Shown here piece by piece: positions 55,164 to 64,000 of a stretch of DNA of 64,000 bases. The notes beneath the pieces are model-generated. The model made no database searches. It was not told where the DNA came from and saw only the letters and a program-made list of their open reading frames with translations. How positions within the stretch are numbered: position 1 is the first letter of the stretch; each line of letters starts with the position of its first letter. The DNA comes from Knufia peltigerae (lineage: Eukaryota; Ascomycota; Eurotiomycetes; Chaetothyriales; Trichomeriaceae), in assembly GCA_030247855.1 (NCBI GenBank), contig JAPDRN010000013.1, positions 310,001-374,000 of the forward strand, given 5' to 3'. Made by a program: the position numbers and the translations under genes.

Positions 55164-56931
55164 ATGGCGCCAGAACTCGCAATCGATACCGAAAAGAGGC
55201 CATCATCGAGCCACGAGCTCGAAGATAGCCCAGACAACGAGTCGGAGATCCAGGTATCTCCGGATGAGGAGCGACGCATAGTCCACAAAATCGACCGGCG
55301 ACTGATCCTGGCCACGGGTTTCATGTTCGCCGTGTCCTTGATGGACAGAGTCAACTTGGGCTACGCCGCAAATGCAGGCATGGCCAAGGAATTGAAACTG
55401 ACCGTGGGCAACCGCTACGTGAGCCCCCCACCCCCATCATCATTCATCCCCCGGTTCTTGGGATCTACTACATACCGCGCATGTATTAACACTATAGCTG
55501 AGAGACAGTCCACGGTCGCCATTGCATTCTTTCCCACTTATGTGGTCTTTGAGTGGCCCGGCGCCCTTCTAGCCAAGAAGATCGGTCCCAGGTACTTCCT
55601 ACCGGCGTCGGTTCTGCTCTGGGGGGTCGTCATGCTGTGTGCTGGCTTCGTCCAGACTTGGGGTCAACTTGTCGCCATTAGAGCCATCATCGGAACGCTC
55701 GAAGCAGGTCTCTTCCCTGGATCCCTGTTTCTGCTCCAGAGTTGGTATCGTCGCTGTACGTCTTCAAGAAGCACCCCTTTCATCCCCCCTCGATGAATGA
55801 AATGTTTGGAGGATGACGTGATTTCTGATAGCTTTTCTTTTTCAACAGATGATGTCCACAAACGTTACGCGACCTTCTACCTCATCAGTCTCGTCGGAGG
55901 ATCATTGTCCGGAGTCCTCGCATCAGGGTTCATGCAAATGCAGGGCGTCGGAGGCTATCTTGGATGGAGGTATATCTTCATTTGGGAAGGTGTGCTGACC
56001 ATCCTGGTTGGGTTTCTGGGCGCGTACCTGATCGTGGACTTCCCGAACAAGGCCAAAAATAGTCGAAGCTTCTTGTCCCCTCGGGAATTGCAAATAGTGG
56101 TCCAGATGCTGGAGAAGGATCGCGGCGAGGTTGACAATGACAAGTTCAACCTGCGCGAGTACCTGAGCGCCGCGTTGGACTGGAAAGTGTGGGCCATGGG
56201 AATGATGTTTTTGTGAGTTTTCTTCTTTGCTGGTCACATTTCGACCTTATGCTGACCACATACGTGAAAGGTCGAGTACAGTGGTGTCCTACTCGATTTC
56301 CTTCTTCCTGCCGCTCATCTTGAGGAACAAAATGGGCTACAGTATCCTCGCGGCCAACGCCCTGAGTACACCTCCATACATCTTCACCGCTTTCTACATG
56401 TACGCCCAAGGCTGGGTGGCCGACAGGTATCGCTTTCGCGCCCCTCATCTTGTCTGGAACTCGCTACAATCCATATGTGGTCTGTGTCTTCTGGCTTGGA
56501 CCAAGTCGGCGGGCTCTCAATACTTTGGCGTCTTCCTCGTCACTGCCGGATGCAACGCCTCAATCCCCACTGTCATGGCCTATCAGTCCAACAACATCCG
56601 TGGAACCTGGAGGCGTGCCTTTTGCAGTGCCAGCTTGATCACCATGGGTGGGACTGGTGGCATCGTGGGAGCACTGGTGTTCAGAGCTAAGGATGCGCCC
56701 CAGTATCTGCCGGGGATCTACGCTTCAATCGGGTGAGTCAAAGAGGACCCGTCAAAGTCCGGTTTTGTGATTTTCGATGCCGTTTTCTAATCCGTCTGAA
56801 ACCTTAGGTTTTGCATACTGACAATCGTCTTGGTCGCCGTCTTGGATCTTCACTTTTTCAGAATGAACAAAAAGGCCGAACGTGATGGAACTCCGCTGCA
56901 AGGTCTGGTCGGTTTCAGATACACTCTGTAG
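55164..56931 (+). CDS. MFS transporter, Dal5/anion:cation symporter type
   Basis: Five exons (55164-55418, 55509-55755, 55849-56212, 56271-56732, 56808-56931) give 1452 nt, 483 residues, about 12 membrane segments. Family motifs: KIDRRLILATGFMFAVSLMDRVNLGYAANAGM at helix 1, FPTYVVFEWPGALLAKKIGPRYFLP, and GTLEAGLFPGSLFLLQSWYRRYDVHKR. The C-terminal half has VMAYQSNNIRGTWRRAFCSA. This subgroup carries allantoate, nicotinate, pantothenate and other organic anions, including sulfonates. Uptake of an organic sulfate or acid for the adjacent hydrolase is a reasonable inference from the shared promoter. Confidence 0.92.
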
Positions 56932-57363
56932 ACGGACCGTTATTTTGCACACCTTTCACCTTAACAAAGTCAAGAGATGAAACAGAGCAGTGAATGAACT
57001 AGGTGGTATCATTTGGTAGCCCATAGCCACCATCATGATACCAGAGGGTGATCTGAAGGAAAGGCTATTGGTTATCTATAGGAACATACAGTTGTGATTT
57101 TTCCGAACAACTTTTCAATCAACAGATTATTCTCGCTAGACAAATAACGCAGCTAATACTTTCTAGTACTGTTTGAAGTGAGTGGGGGCTAACTTGATCT
57201 GATACTTGTTATTGAACCCATACAGTACAAATACACAAGCTCAAGTCACTTTATTGTGCCTGATCTGGTCAATCTTGTTCTATCATCGTATTCTCTCTCT
57301 CTACCAAGACGACCGACCCTGTCCTGTAGGTTTAGTGCAACAGTTTATGTGCTTCATCGAATA
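56932..57363. other. Convergent spacer between MFS and ADH genes
   Basis: 432 bp with both 3' ends. No gene is seen. Confidence 0.5.
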
Positions 57364-58572
57364 TTAACCTTCTAGGCTGATGACTGCGCGACCTTGTAGC
57401 TGCTGTGCATGCATCTTCTGAAACACCGTGGTCAACTGTTCCATCCCAAAGATCTCCACATGAGTCTTGACGATCCCTCTGTATCAACACGAGTGGTTTG
57501 TCAGTATAGTCACGATCGTCACTTGAGAAGCGTTTCAAGGGAAGGGCTTGTCGGTGGAGATATGGTCTTACCTTGACGCGAGCTCCATCACGTCGATGGC
57601 ATCCTTCCGGGTGCCGACGGCACTGCCCACTATGCGCAGCTCCCGTCCGGCGATGGAACCGGGGTCGGCCGACTCGATGGGTACCCTCTCGCCTTCGGGC
57701 ACGCCGACACACACAAGAGTGCCCCTGAACTTGAGCATCCGGAGACCCTGGGCGTAGGCGGCGTTGCTGGCGGCGCACACGATCACGGCTTTGGCCCCTG
57801 GCCCTCCGGTCATAAGCTTGACGTCCTCGATCATCTTCGTCGCACCTCCGTCGTCGCCGTCGTTGTTGTTGTAGTCACCAAGATCGACGAAACCCTCGGC
57901 GCCACATTCATCCTTCACCAGCGATTTCTTGGTTCCCGAGTCGATGCCGATCATCCTGAACCCCATGGCGCGTCCGATCTGTACACAAAGATGACCCAAC
58001 CCGCCGCCGGCTCCCGGCACAACGACCCAATCTCCCGGGTGCGCACCCGACTTCCGCAGGGCGCTGTAGACGGTGAGTCCGCCGCACAGCAGAGGCGCCG
58101 CCTGCTCGCTCGCCAGGCCATCGGGAATGGGCGTGACGTATTGAGCCGGGGCGAGGGCGTACTGTTGGAAAGTACCGGGGACGTGGTAGCCACTGATCTT
58201 TTTGGCGGTGCAGCACGAGTCGGCGCCCGACAGGCATGCCTCGCAGTTTCCGCAGACCGAGGCCAACCATTTGATTCCCACTCTCTGTCCGACCTCGAGA
58301 CCTGGGGAGTCGGCGTCGGAGCCCAGAGCAACGACCACACCGACACCCTCGTGGCCGCCAACCTGGCCTTTAGGTGTCGGTCTGACCAGATGTTTCCAAC
58401 CCATGGTCATGACGGCCATGTCGCTGGCACACACCCCGGAGTGAGTCAAACGGACAAGGACCTCTCCCACATTCGGTCGGGGAGTTTCGACCGTTTCGAG
58501 CTTCGTCGAAATCTTGCCCGGTTCATCATACACCGCCGCCTCATGGTGTGAAGGAATGTCAAGTGGAACCAT
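57364..58572 (-). CDS. Zinc-containing alcohol dehydrogenase (ADH1-like MDR)
   Basis: Two exons (58572-57572, 57478-57364) sum to 1116 nt, 371 residues. Catalytic zinc ligands lie in GVCASDMAV and GHEGVGVVVALG, structural zinc ligands in CGNCEACLSGADSCC, and the cofactor site is VVPGAGGGLGHLCVQIGRAMG followed by GIDSG. The second exon encodes GIVKTHVEIFGMEQLTTVFQKMHAQQLQGRAVISLEG. It is the same subfamily as the ADH at 6.6 kb and carries a local Asn/Asp/Gly insert (YNNNDGDDGG). In context it would oxidise the alcohol released by sulfate-ester or ester cleavage. Confidence 0.92.
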
Positions 58573-59178
58573 CCTTCCTGATTGTGAACCCGAAGAAGTG
58601 AACCCGGACGTTGATGGTCGATGTCGTCGTCCTATATGCCTAAAGAGCCCACGAAATCACCTGAATGATCCTCGACATCCGGTAAAAGTGCAGGGTGGTA
58701 GGGTTAAATTCAACCTCCAGTTCAAAATATTGCCGATTGAGGGAGTGGAGGTCAGTCAGCCTTGTCTGCGGAAGTTAGAACATGGCCGAGCTTTACCGAA
58801 GCGGTCAACCCCCCCTTCCTCGCACTCAGGGCACTGCCGAACTCCTCCCTTGTATTTTCTGACTCTTGTCCAGTACTGATTTCATTACTACCTACTTACT
58901 AGCCCCCTCAATTCTTAATTAGAATCTTCACGTCTACAAATCTCTGTTGACCGCGTGGAGAAAGTGAACAAACAATTATCCATACGGACTTGTATGAGTT
59001 TTGCTGACAATATATAGTCATGTATTCATTTTTCAACTTTCGTAACTCGGCCCATCCACACGTGCTGGAACATTTATTTTGTTACGGAAGAGAAGACTTC
59101 ATGCCCACAATCGAAATACTTTGTCCCATTCCCCAAGCGCCCGGATTATCAAAGGACTCGGCTCGTGGCTTTGTATCA
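58573..59178. other. Intergenic, upstream of ADH
   Basis: 606 bp holding the ADH promoter and the 3' end of the SDR gene. CCGAAG/CGGAAG words occur at several points. No gene is seen. Confidence 0.45.
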
Positions 59179-60554
59179 TTAACCCAACCGATTACGGACC
59201 AGCTCGTTGTATCTTTTCATGAGATCACAGTCTCTGAAGTCATCGACGTCAAGATCAATGTAGCCACTAGGTGCGTCTGTCTTTGGGACAATGGCGAAAG
59301 CTCGTCCTGGTAATAGTCACATTTTAGTTAAACAGGCCCGGAAGTAGGAACAATCTGACAGCCAAGACCACCCACTCACCTGAGACATCTCGGCTTAGTA
59401 CAATCCTCATTAGCGCTTCGGCTGCGCTCTCTAGAGATGCGAATTCAATCCCATTGGCTTTCATAAGTTCTGCCCGACCGGGAGGCAAGATGTCGGTGGC
59501 GATGAACCTGTGGGTTTTGTTTTTGGCCATGTCAGTTTTCTCCCCCGGAAAACCCGCCAGATCCTTGGGACGTACCAGGGAGCAATCATGTTGACGCGAA
59601 CGACATTGGTGTCCTCCGCCGATCGGATATTCCGCATGGCAGAGCGCATGCCAAACTTGGAAGCTCCATACTCCAACATCCCCGGAAAATCGATATAGCC
59701 AGCTACGCTCCCTTGAAGAACCAGACAATGATCGCGACCGGAATCAGAGTTGGCAGCTTGTCTCCGAAAGTAATAAAGACCCAGCTTGATCGTGTACAAA
59801 GCTGCGGTGAGATTTATGTCCAACGTACGGAGTTGCGGCTTTTGGGGTTCGTCATCCTCGGCTGGAAAATTCGGTACTCAACCGTCAACCCAAGCCCTCG
59901 ACCTGTGTATCTATGCAGAGCATCGCGAACGAGAAAAGAATGAGGATGAAAACAGTGGTGGACAAACGTACGGGTCGTATTGAAGACGGAGTCGACACCA
60001 CCAATGCCGGCGTTAACGACGACTATGTCAATTGCGCCGCTGGACGAAAACTTGATGGCCTCCTTGAAAAGTGACACTTGATCTTCCCAGCATGACACGT
60101 CACACTTGACAAACTTGGTCGAACTTTGGACACGGTGAGTGAATCACCTCGTCAGGGGGCTTCGATAGAAAGTAGAGAGACTCACGGATGCAATTCCGAT
60201 TGCAGCTTGGATCCTTGTTGCTCGTCTATATCGCCAATGACAACGCGCGTGCTGTACATGTGTTTTAGCGTCCAAAGACTTCTTCATCTTTTCAAGTAGA
60301 GAAAAATATTCCGGCAAAATCTAGCTGTAGGGCAGGATCGTCTGGGGCATCACCCACCCTGCCTGATAGAGGGCTCGCACATAAGCCTGACCTGTGCCTT
60401 TCGCTCCTATACGAGTTTCAGCATGCTGGTACTGTCAATTTCCAACAAACCGCCACAAGCCATGCTCACCTCCAGTAATTATGGCAGTTTTGTCCTTCAG
60501 ATCACCCCTCTCGAATGTACTGTTACAATCCACTGCGCCGGTGTAGCGATACAT
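59179..60554 (-). CDS. Short-chain dehydrogenase/reductase (multi-exon)
   Basis: Assembled from six or more exons. Exon 1 is MYRYTGAVDCNSTFERGDLKDKTAIITG; then GAKGTGQAYVRALYQAG; TRVVIGDIDEQQGSKLQSELHP; TKFVKCDVSCWEDQVSLFKEAIKF...IDIVVVNAGIGG; the long exon with LQGSVAGYIDFPGMLEYGASKFGMRSAMRNI. The last exons have FIATDILPPGRAELMKANG and GRAFAIVPKTDAPSGYIDLDVDDFRDCDLMKRYNELVRNRLG with a stop at 59179-59181. The cofactor motif is TGGAKGTG, the acceptor Asp in GDID favours NAD, and the active site is S...YGASK. A secondary-alcohol dehydrogenase of the 15-PGDH-like fungal group is likely. The last intron was placed by GT-AG sites and frame. Confidence 0.85.
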
Positions 60555-61293
60555 TAGGCTCGATTTTCGTGAACTGGTGAGCCTAAGGTAGCTGGCCAGC
60601 TGGGACAGGTTGTGAAAGATCTGTACTTATACCGAACGTTTTGCTTGTGCGCAGAATGCCTTTCGCACACTGGACAGAATAGAAAAGAAGGCCCGAGGGA
60701 GTGCCAACGCTAAGTGCGGACACTGGGACTTTGGAAAGACAGGCAAAGCACTGCTTATATCAATAACCCTGGAGATCTGAATGGATCACAGAAATAAAGA
60801 ATCCCCTTCCAAACTTTGATATCCTGAAGGTAACGTGTGTCGTCGCTCGGTCACCCCACCAGGTTGTCTGGGGATCGCTTTTACGAACCAATCGGCACAA
60901 GTTGCTCGCAGCCTCGTTACCGAACTTGCCGAATGGCGGACCCCTATTACCCCCCCGCCCCGGGGGGCTGATACCCGATGTCTAATCTCTGAACCGACCA
61001 CCTCAGGATATGAGATTTCTGGGAGGTCGGTACGCGAAAACCCACGTCCTCCCCACACTACCAGTATGCCTTCCAACATCCAAAGACAAAACTAACCAAG
61101 AGGTAGTCATCCGTACTATGACACGAGAATCTTTCTCTTGCAGGAAATGAATGCATCTTAACACATGCTCGTCGATTATAGGCTGAAATCGGTAGACTGA
61201 ACCCGAGGTGTATCTTAGGTTTCGTGTTACGCGCTCCCTTGTTCCCTCATCCGTCCATCTCTGTTGTAACCTGACAATTCGCTCTCAAACAAC
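60555..61293. promoter_or_regulatory. Bidirectional SDR/ADH upstream region with a long dyad
   Basis: 739 bp between divergent starts. ACCGACC (60993-60999) is matched by its inverse GGTCGGT (61025-61031), framing a 25-bp centre. A Zn2Cys6 dimer site is possible, though the spacing is long. A C/G run lies at 60950-60966. No gene is supported in it. Confidence 0.45.
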
Positions 61294-62605
61294 ATGTCTT
61301 CCGATGAAAAGACCCAAACAATGAGAGCATGGCGGAAGGTCTTCCCGGAGAAGAAAGTGGTAAGGAGAGAACCAGCTTGGATTAGCGGGCTAATACTGTG
61401 TACTCACTGAATCGTCCCAGGCTTTGATCGAGGTCGGACGGCCCCCAGTATCAGCCGACGGGCTACTTCTCAAAGTGCTCGCTGCAGGCGGTATGGTTGT
61501 GACACACTCTTTTTTAGGAGCCGGTCTTTAACGAGACTGCAGTGTGCCACAGTGACATAACAATTCTCGACATGGAGAAGCCAACCCCTTGGCAGCAAGA
61601 TGCATTTACAATGGTGAGGCTTCTCCAGAGAATTGTGAAGATCCGTTTCAGGATGAATCCTAATCGCTGTTCATGAAGGGCCACGAATGCTGCGGCGAAG
61701 TGGTTTCTGTCGGGCACAAAGTTACGAAATTCAGGCCTGGTGACATGGTATCGGTGGTATGCGTTGCTGGTTGCGACAAGCCTGCATGTTCAGAGTGTAT
61801 GCATGGCTCGAGTCACATCTGCACATCTCCGGGAGTTCAACGATACGGTCTGGGACAAGATGGAGCTTTCGCGCCGTATATCGCGGTCAGGGAATCCGCC
61901 GCTGTCAGAGTGCCACATGGCATTGAGGCGCCTATGGCGGCGGTCGCAACGGACGCGGTCTTGACTGCCTATCAAGCAGTCGTTGGACGGGGCAAGGTCA
62001 GCGCGGACGAGACTGTTCTCCTTCTGGGCCTGGGGGGTTTGGGGTTCAATGCATTGCAGATTTTGCTTCATATTGGCGCCAGGTGCATCGCGTTCGACAA
62101 AAGGCAGCTTGTTCTGGACGAAGCAGTCAAGTTCGGAATCGCTCTAGACGACGTCATTCCTGCAGAAACGCAGGACATCCCACAATAGCTCAAGGATCGC
62201 AATGTCAGGATTGATAAAGCGATAGACTTTGTCGGATCCCCAGCGACATTTTCGGCATCTGTTGAAGCCGGTAAGAATTGATTCTCCTTGCCACGACGAA
62301 GTGGTAGGTTGAAAAGAATCTGGTGCTGATCATTACTAGTACGACCAGGAGGTACAATCGTCCTCGTCGGTCTCATAGGGCCGTCTCCGACTTTGAATTC
62401 CCTGTTGGCGATCCGGAAGCAACTAAGCATCCTTTGCAGCTTTGCAGGCTCAACTGAAGTATTACAGGAGGTCTTGGATCTAATAGCCCAGGGGGCGATC
62501 AAGCCACAAGTGATCACGAGGCCTTTGTCAGAGCTGGCGCAAGTGCTAGATGATCTCCATGCAGGCAAGATCAAAAGTAGAGTGGCTTTGATCCCGGGAG
62601 GTTGA
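61294..62605 (+). pseudogene. Zinc-dependent alcohol dehydrogenase (MDR) with in-frame stop
   Basis: Exons: MSSDEKTQTMRAWRKVFPEKKV; ALIEVGRPPVSADGLLLKVLAAG; VCHSDITILDMEKPTPWQQDAFTM; then GHECCGEVVSVGHKV, the structural-zinc Cys in GCDKPACSECMHGSSHIC, and the cofactor site LLLGLGGLGFNALQI. After ETQDIPQ a TAG stop occurs in frame at 62186-62188. The frame continues past it with LKDRNVRIDKAIDFVGSPATFSASVEAG and, after an intron, RPGGTIVLVGLIGPSP...KSRVALIPGG to 62605. Everything else is intact, so this is a very recent nonsense mutation, a sequencing error, or a readthrough stop. As read, the protein is truncated in the coenzyme domain. Confidence 0.8.
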
Positions 62606-63381
62606 TAGTTGTTAGCCTTACGAGCCAGGGGGAGTGTTGCGATGGCGCTCCTCGCTCTTGAAGTGATGGCTCTCAGTTATACAAAACTAGACAACGTAAC
62701 CCATTATAGTAAAGGAGAATGGAGGAGAGCCAATGTAGGTTTACAACGTGACATAGCTCGCGAACGATTATATAGCGAGGAATCGATGGGCCATGCAAGG
62801 ACTAAAGCAAGTAGAGTTGGGAAGGCTCTAGATCGTCCCTGTATCCGAAGTGAGTAACAGCGAAGTTTGGGCCATGAGACAGAGGGGTCCCTTGCTCAAG
62901 CTCGGTATTAAGAGGAGGGTCAAAGGGGGAGTCATTCATAGAAGAAGTATTCAGCCTTGCGTCTAGGTGTCACAATGATCCGTCGTAGCTTACTGATACG
63001 GTGCAACATTTTCGACGTCTCCGCCTGCGGGATTCCGCTTTGACACTTTGCGGGCGTTGGCAATCTTGAAGATAGTCTGTGTCTTGTGCGCCCACGTCGT
63101 GTTGATACAGCAAGGCTGATTGATTCTGTTGATGCGATCCTAGAGAACGCGGGGAGATACTTTGTTCATATCATATCGAACTCAATCCTACGCCCGGCGC
63201 ACGCAAGCCTCGCGTGAGTCCCTAGCTGGACGACCTCTCATTTCTAATCCAACGACCAAGCAAGTCCATACAACCTATACCTGAGTCGGCACAGCAGATC
63301 GAACGACTATTCAAAGTCAATAAGAGCAGTGCCTCAAACTACATATACGGACCAGGCGACAAAACACAGCGCCTCGCCAAA
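62606..63381. other. Intergenic, upstream of GCL regulatory subunit gene
   Basis: 776 bp with no supported gene. It holds the promoter of the glutamate-cysteine ligase regulatory subunit gene. Yap1-type elements could be expected, but none is claimed. Confidence 0.45.
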
Positions 63382-64000
63382 ATGAAGTTGATTCTTTCTA
63401 CATCGTATGACTCCACCAAGAGACCGATATCCTGTGGTTTTCTGGAGACTAATTCTTTTCGTTTGCGTAGTAACATAATGTCCTCTGGGCAGTCCATTGT
63501 CCGGCGACCATTATTCTCCAAGTCCAACATCGAACTGATCAATTCGCTGAGATCGAACTTTGCCTCGTTCCAGCACCACCCCTCTGCTTCTTCCGAAAAC
63601 GCCGACTCAACCCCGGATTACAAACAATGGACCACCGAGGAAGATGACACACTATACGTTCCCTCATGGCGACCTACGCCGCTCAAAGAACCGCGAGAGT
63701 CCTACGACGTGACCGTCAAGCTTTTCTTCCTTCCGGGCATCCCGAGTACAAGACGGTGTAAACACACGCGGGAAGCGATCGATCTGGTCCTGAAAGAGCT
63801 GGACATTGAGAATATAGATCTTTTGATCGCCAGCTATCCGGGCGTGACATTCGATGCCGACGACGAGGAGGAAGTGTCGGCAGATGAAGACGATGAAAGC
63901 GCACGCAGCGACGAGTCGGAAGGACTGGACGCCCAGATCAAGACGTGGCAGGTCCTGGAGTCATTACACGAAAAAGGTGTGATATCTCAACTTGGCGTCT
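63382..64000 (+). CDS. Glutamate-cysteine ligase regulatory (modifier) subunit, N-terminal part
   Basis: Aldo/keto-reductase-fold partner of the catalytic GCL subunit in glutathione synthesis, cut by the window end. Exon 1 (63382-63404) encodes MKLILSTS. After a 66-nt intron (63405-63470, GTATGA...GTAG) exon 2 continues NIMSSGQSIVRRPLFSKSNIELINSLRSNF. Further on come DVTVKLFFLPGIPSTRRCKHTREAIDLVLKEL, LLIASYPGVTFDADDEEE, an acidic loop, and IKTWQVLESLHEKGVISQLGV, the conserved AKR-like strand. The intron length is a multiple of three and contains no in-frame stop. Confidence 0.85.
   Translation, partial: MKLILSTSYDSTKRPISCGFLETNSFRLRSNIMSSGQSIVRRPLFSKSNIELINSLRSNFASFQHHPSASSENADSTPDYKQWTTEEDDTLYVPSWRPTPLKEPRESYDVTVKLFFLPGIPSTRRCKHTREAIDLVLKELDIENIDLLIASYPGVTFDADDEEEVSADEDDESARSDESEGLDAQIKTWQVLESLHEKGVISQLGV

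Noticed and set aside
39234..62605. Canonical secondary-metabolite cluster
   Set aside because: There is no PKS, NRPS, terpene cyclase or prenyltransferase. The enzyme set fits catabolism better.

Overview
The window is nuclear DNA of a filamentous ascomycete (Pezizomycotina). Genes are dense, on both strands, and broken by short GT-AG introns of about 50-200 nt. Zn2Cys6 and fungal-trans regulators are frequent, and fungus-typical families appear (GPR1/FUN34 acetate transporter, HET-C2-like GLTP, Dal5-type MFS). Core genes are interspersed with expanded dehydrogenases and a Baeyer-Villiger monooxygenase. That mix fits Eurotiomycetes, perhaps black-yeast relatives, but the placement is an inference from gene content. 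No rRNA, convincing tRNA, CRISPR array, PKS, NRPS or intact transposon was seen. About 31 protein genes are supported, including one cut by each window edge and one with an in-frame stop.

Left part (1-19.6 kb): a truncated transcription factor; a GPR1/FUN34/YaaH acetate transporter; a medium-chain acyl-CoA synthetase; a zinc alcohol dehydrogenase; a very short Zn2Cys6 protein. Then comes a small group of metal-dependent beta-barrel enzymes: a YjlB-like cupin and a divergent pair of unrelated 2-oxoglutarate/Fe(II) oxygenases. A large Zn2Cys6 factor, an SDR and a zinc-cluster-less regulator-like protein follow.

Middle (20-38.5 kb): mostly conserved housekeeping genes. These are a HET-C2-like glycolipid transfer protein, an IMP2-like mitochondrial inner membrane peptidase, a secreted Ser/Thr-rich GPI-type protein with tandem repeats, a DsbA/FrnE-like thioredoxin-fold protein assembled from very small exons, a long coiled-coil protein, Maf1, the AP-1 sigma subunit, and a CobW/COG0523 GTPase with a His-rich tail. 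A 2.8-kb stretch without genes lies between 22.9 and 25.7 kb.

Right part (39-62.6 kb): a Zn2Cys6 factor is followed by ALDH, Baeyer-Villiger monooxygenase, acetoacetyl-CoA synthetase, a DUF1254/DUF1214 protein, an alkylsulfatase-family metallo-beta-lactamase protein, a Dal5-type MFS transporter, a zinc ADH, an SDR and a second zinc ADH with a premature TAG. Most are arranged as divergent pairs around shared promoters. I infer a candidate catabolic cluster for ketones, secondary alcohols or alkyl sulfates: import, sulfate-ester cleavage, alcohol oxidation, Baeyer-Villiger oxidation, aldehyde oxidation and CoA activation. The window ends inside the gene for the regulatory subunit of glutamate-cysteine ligase.
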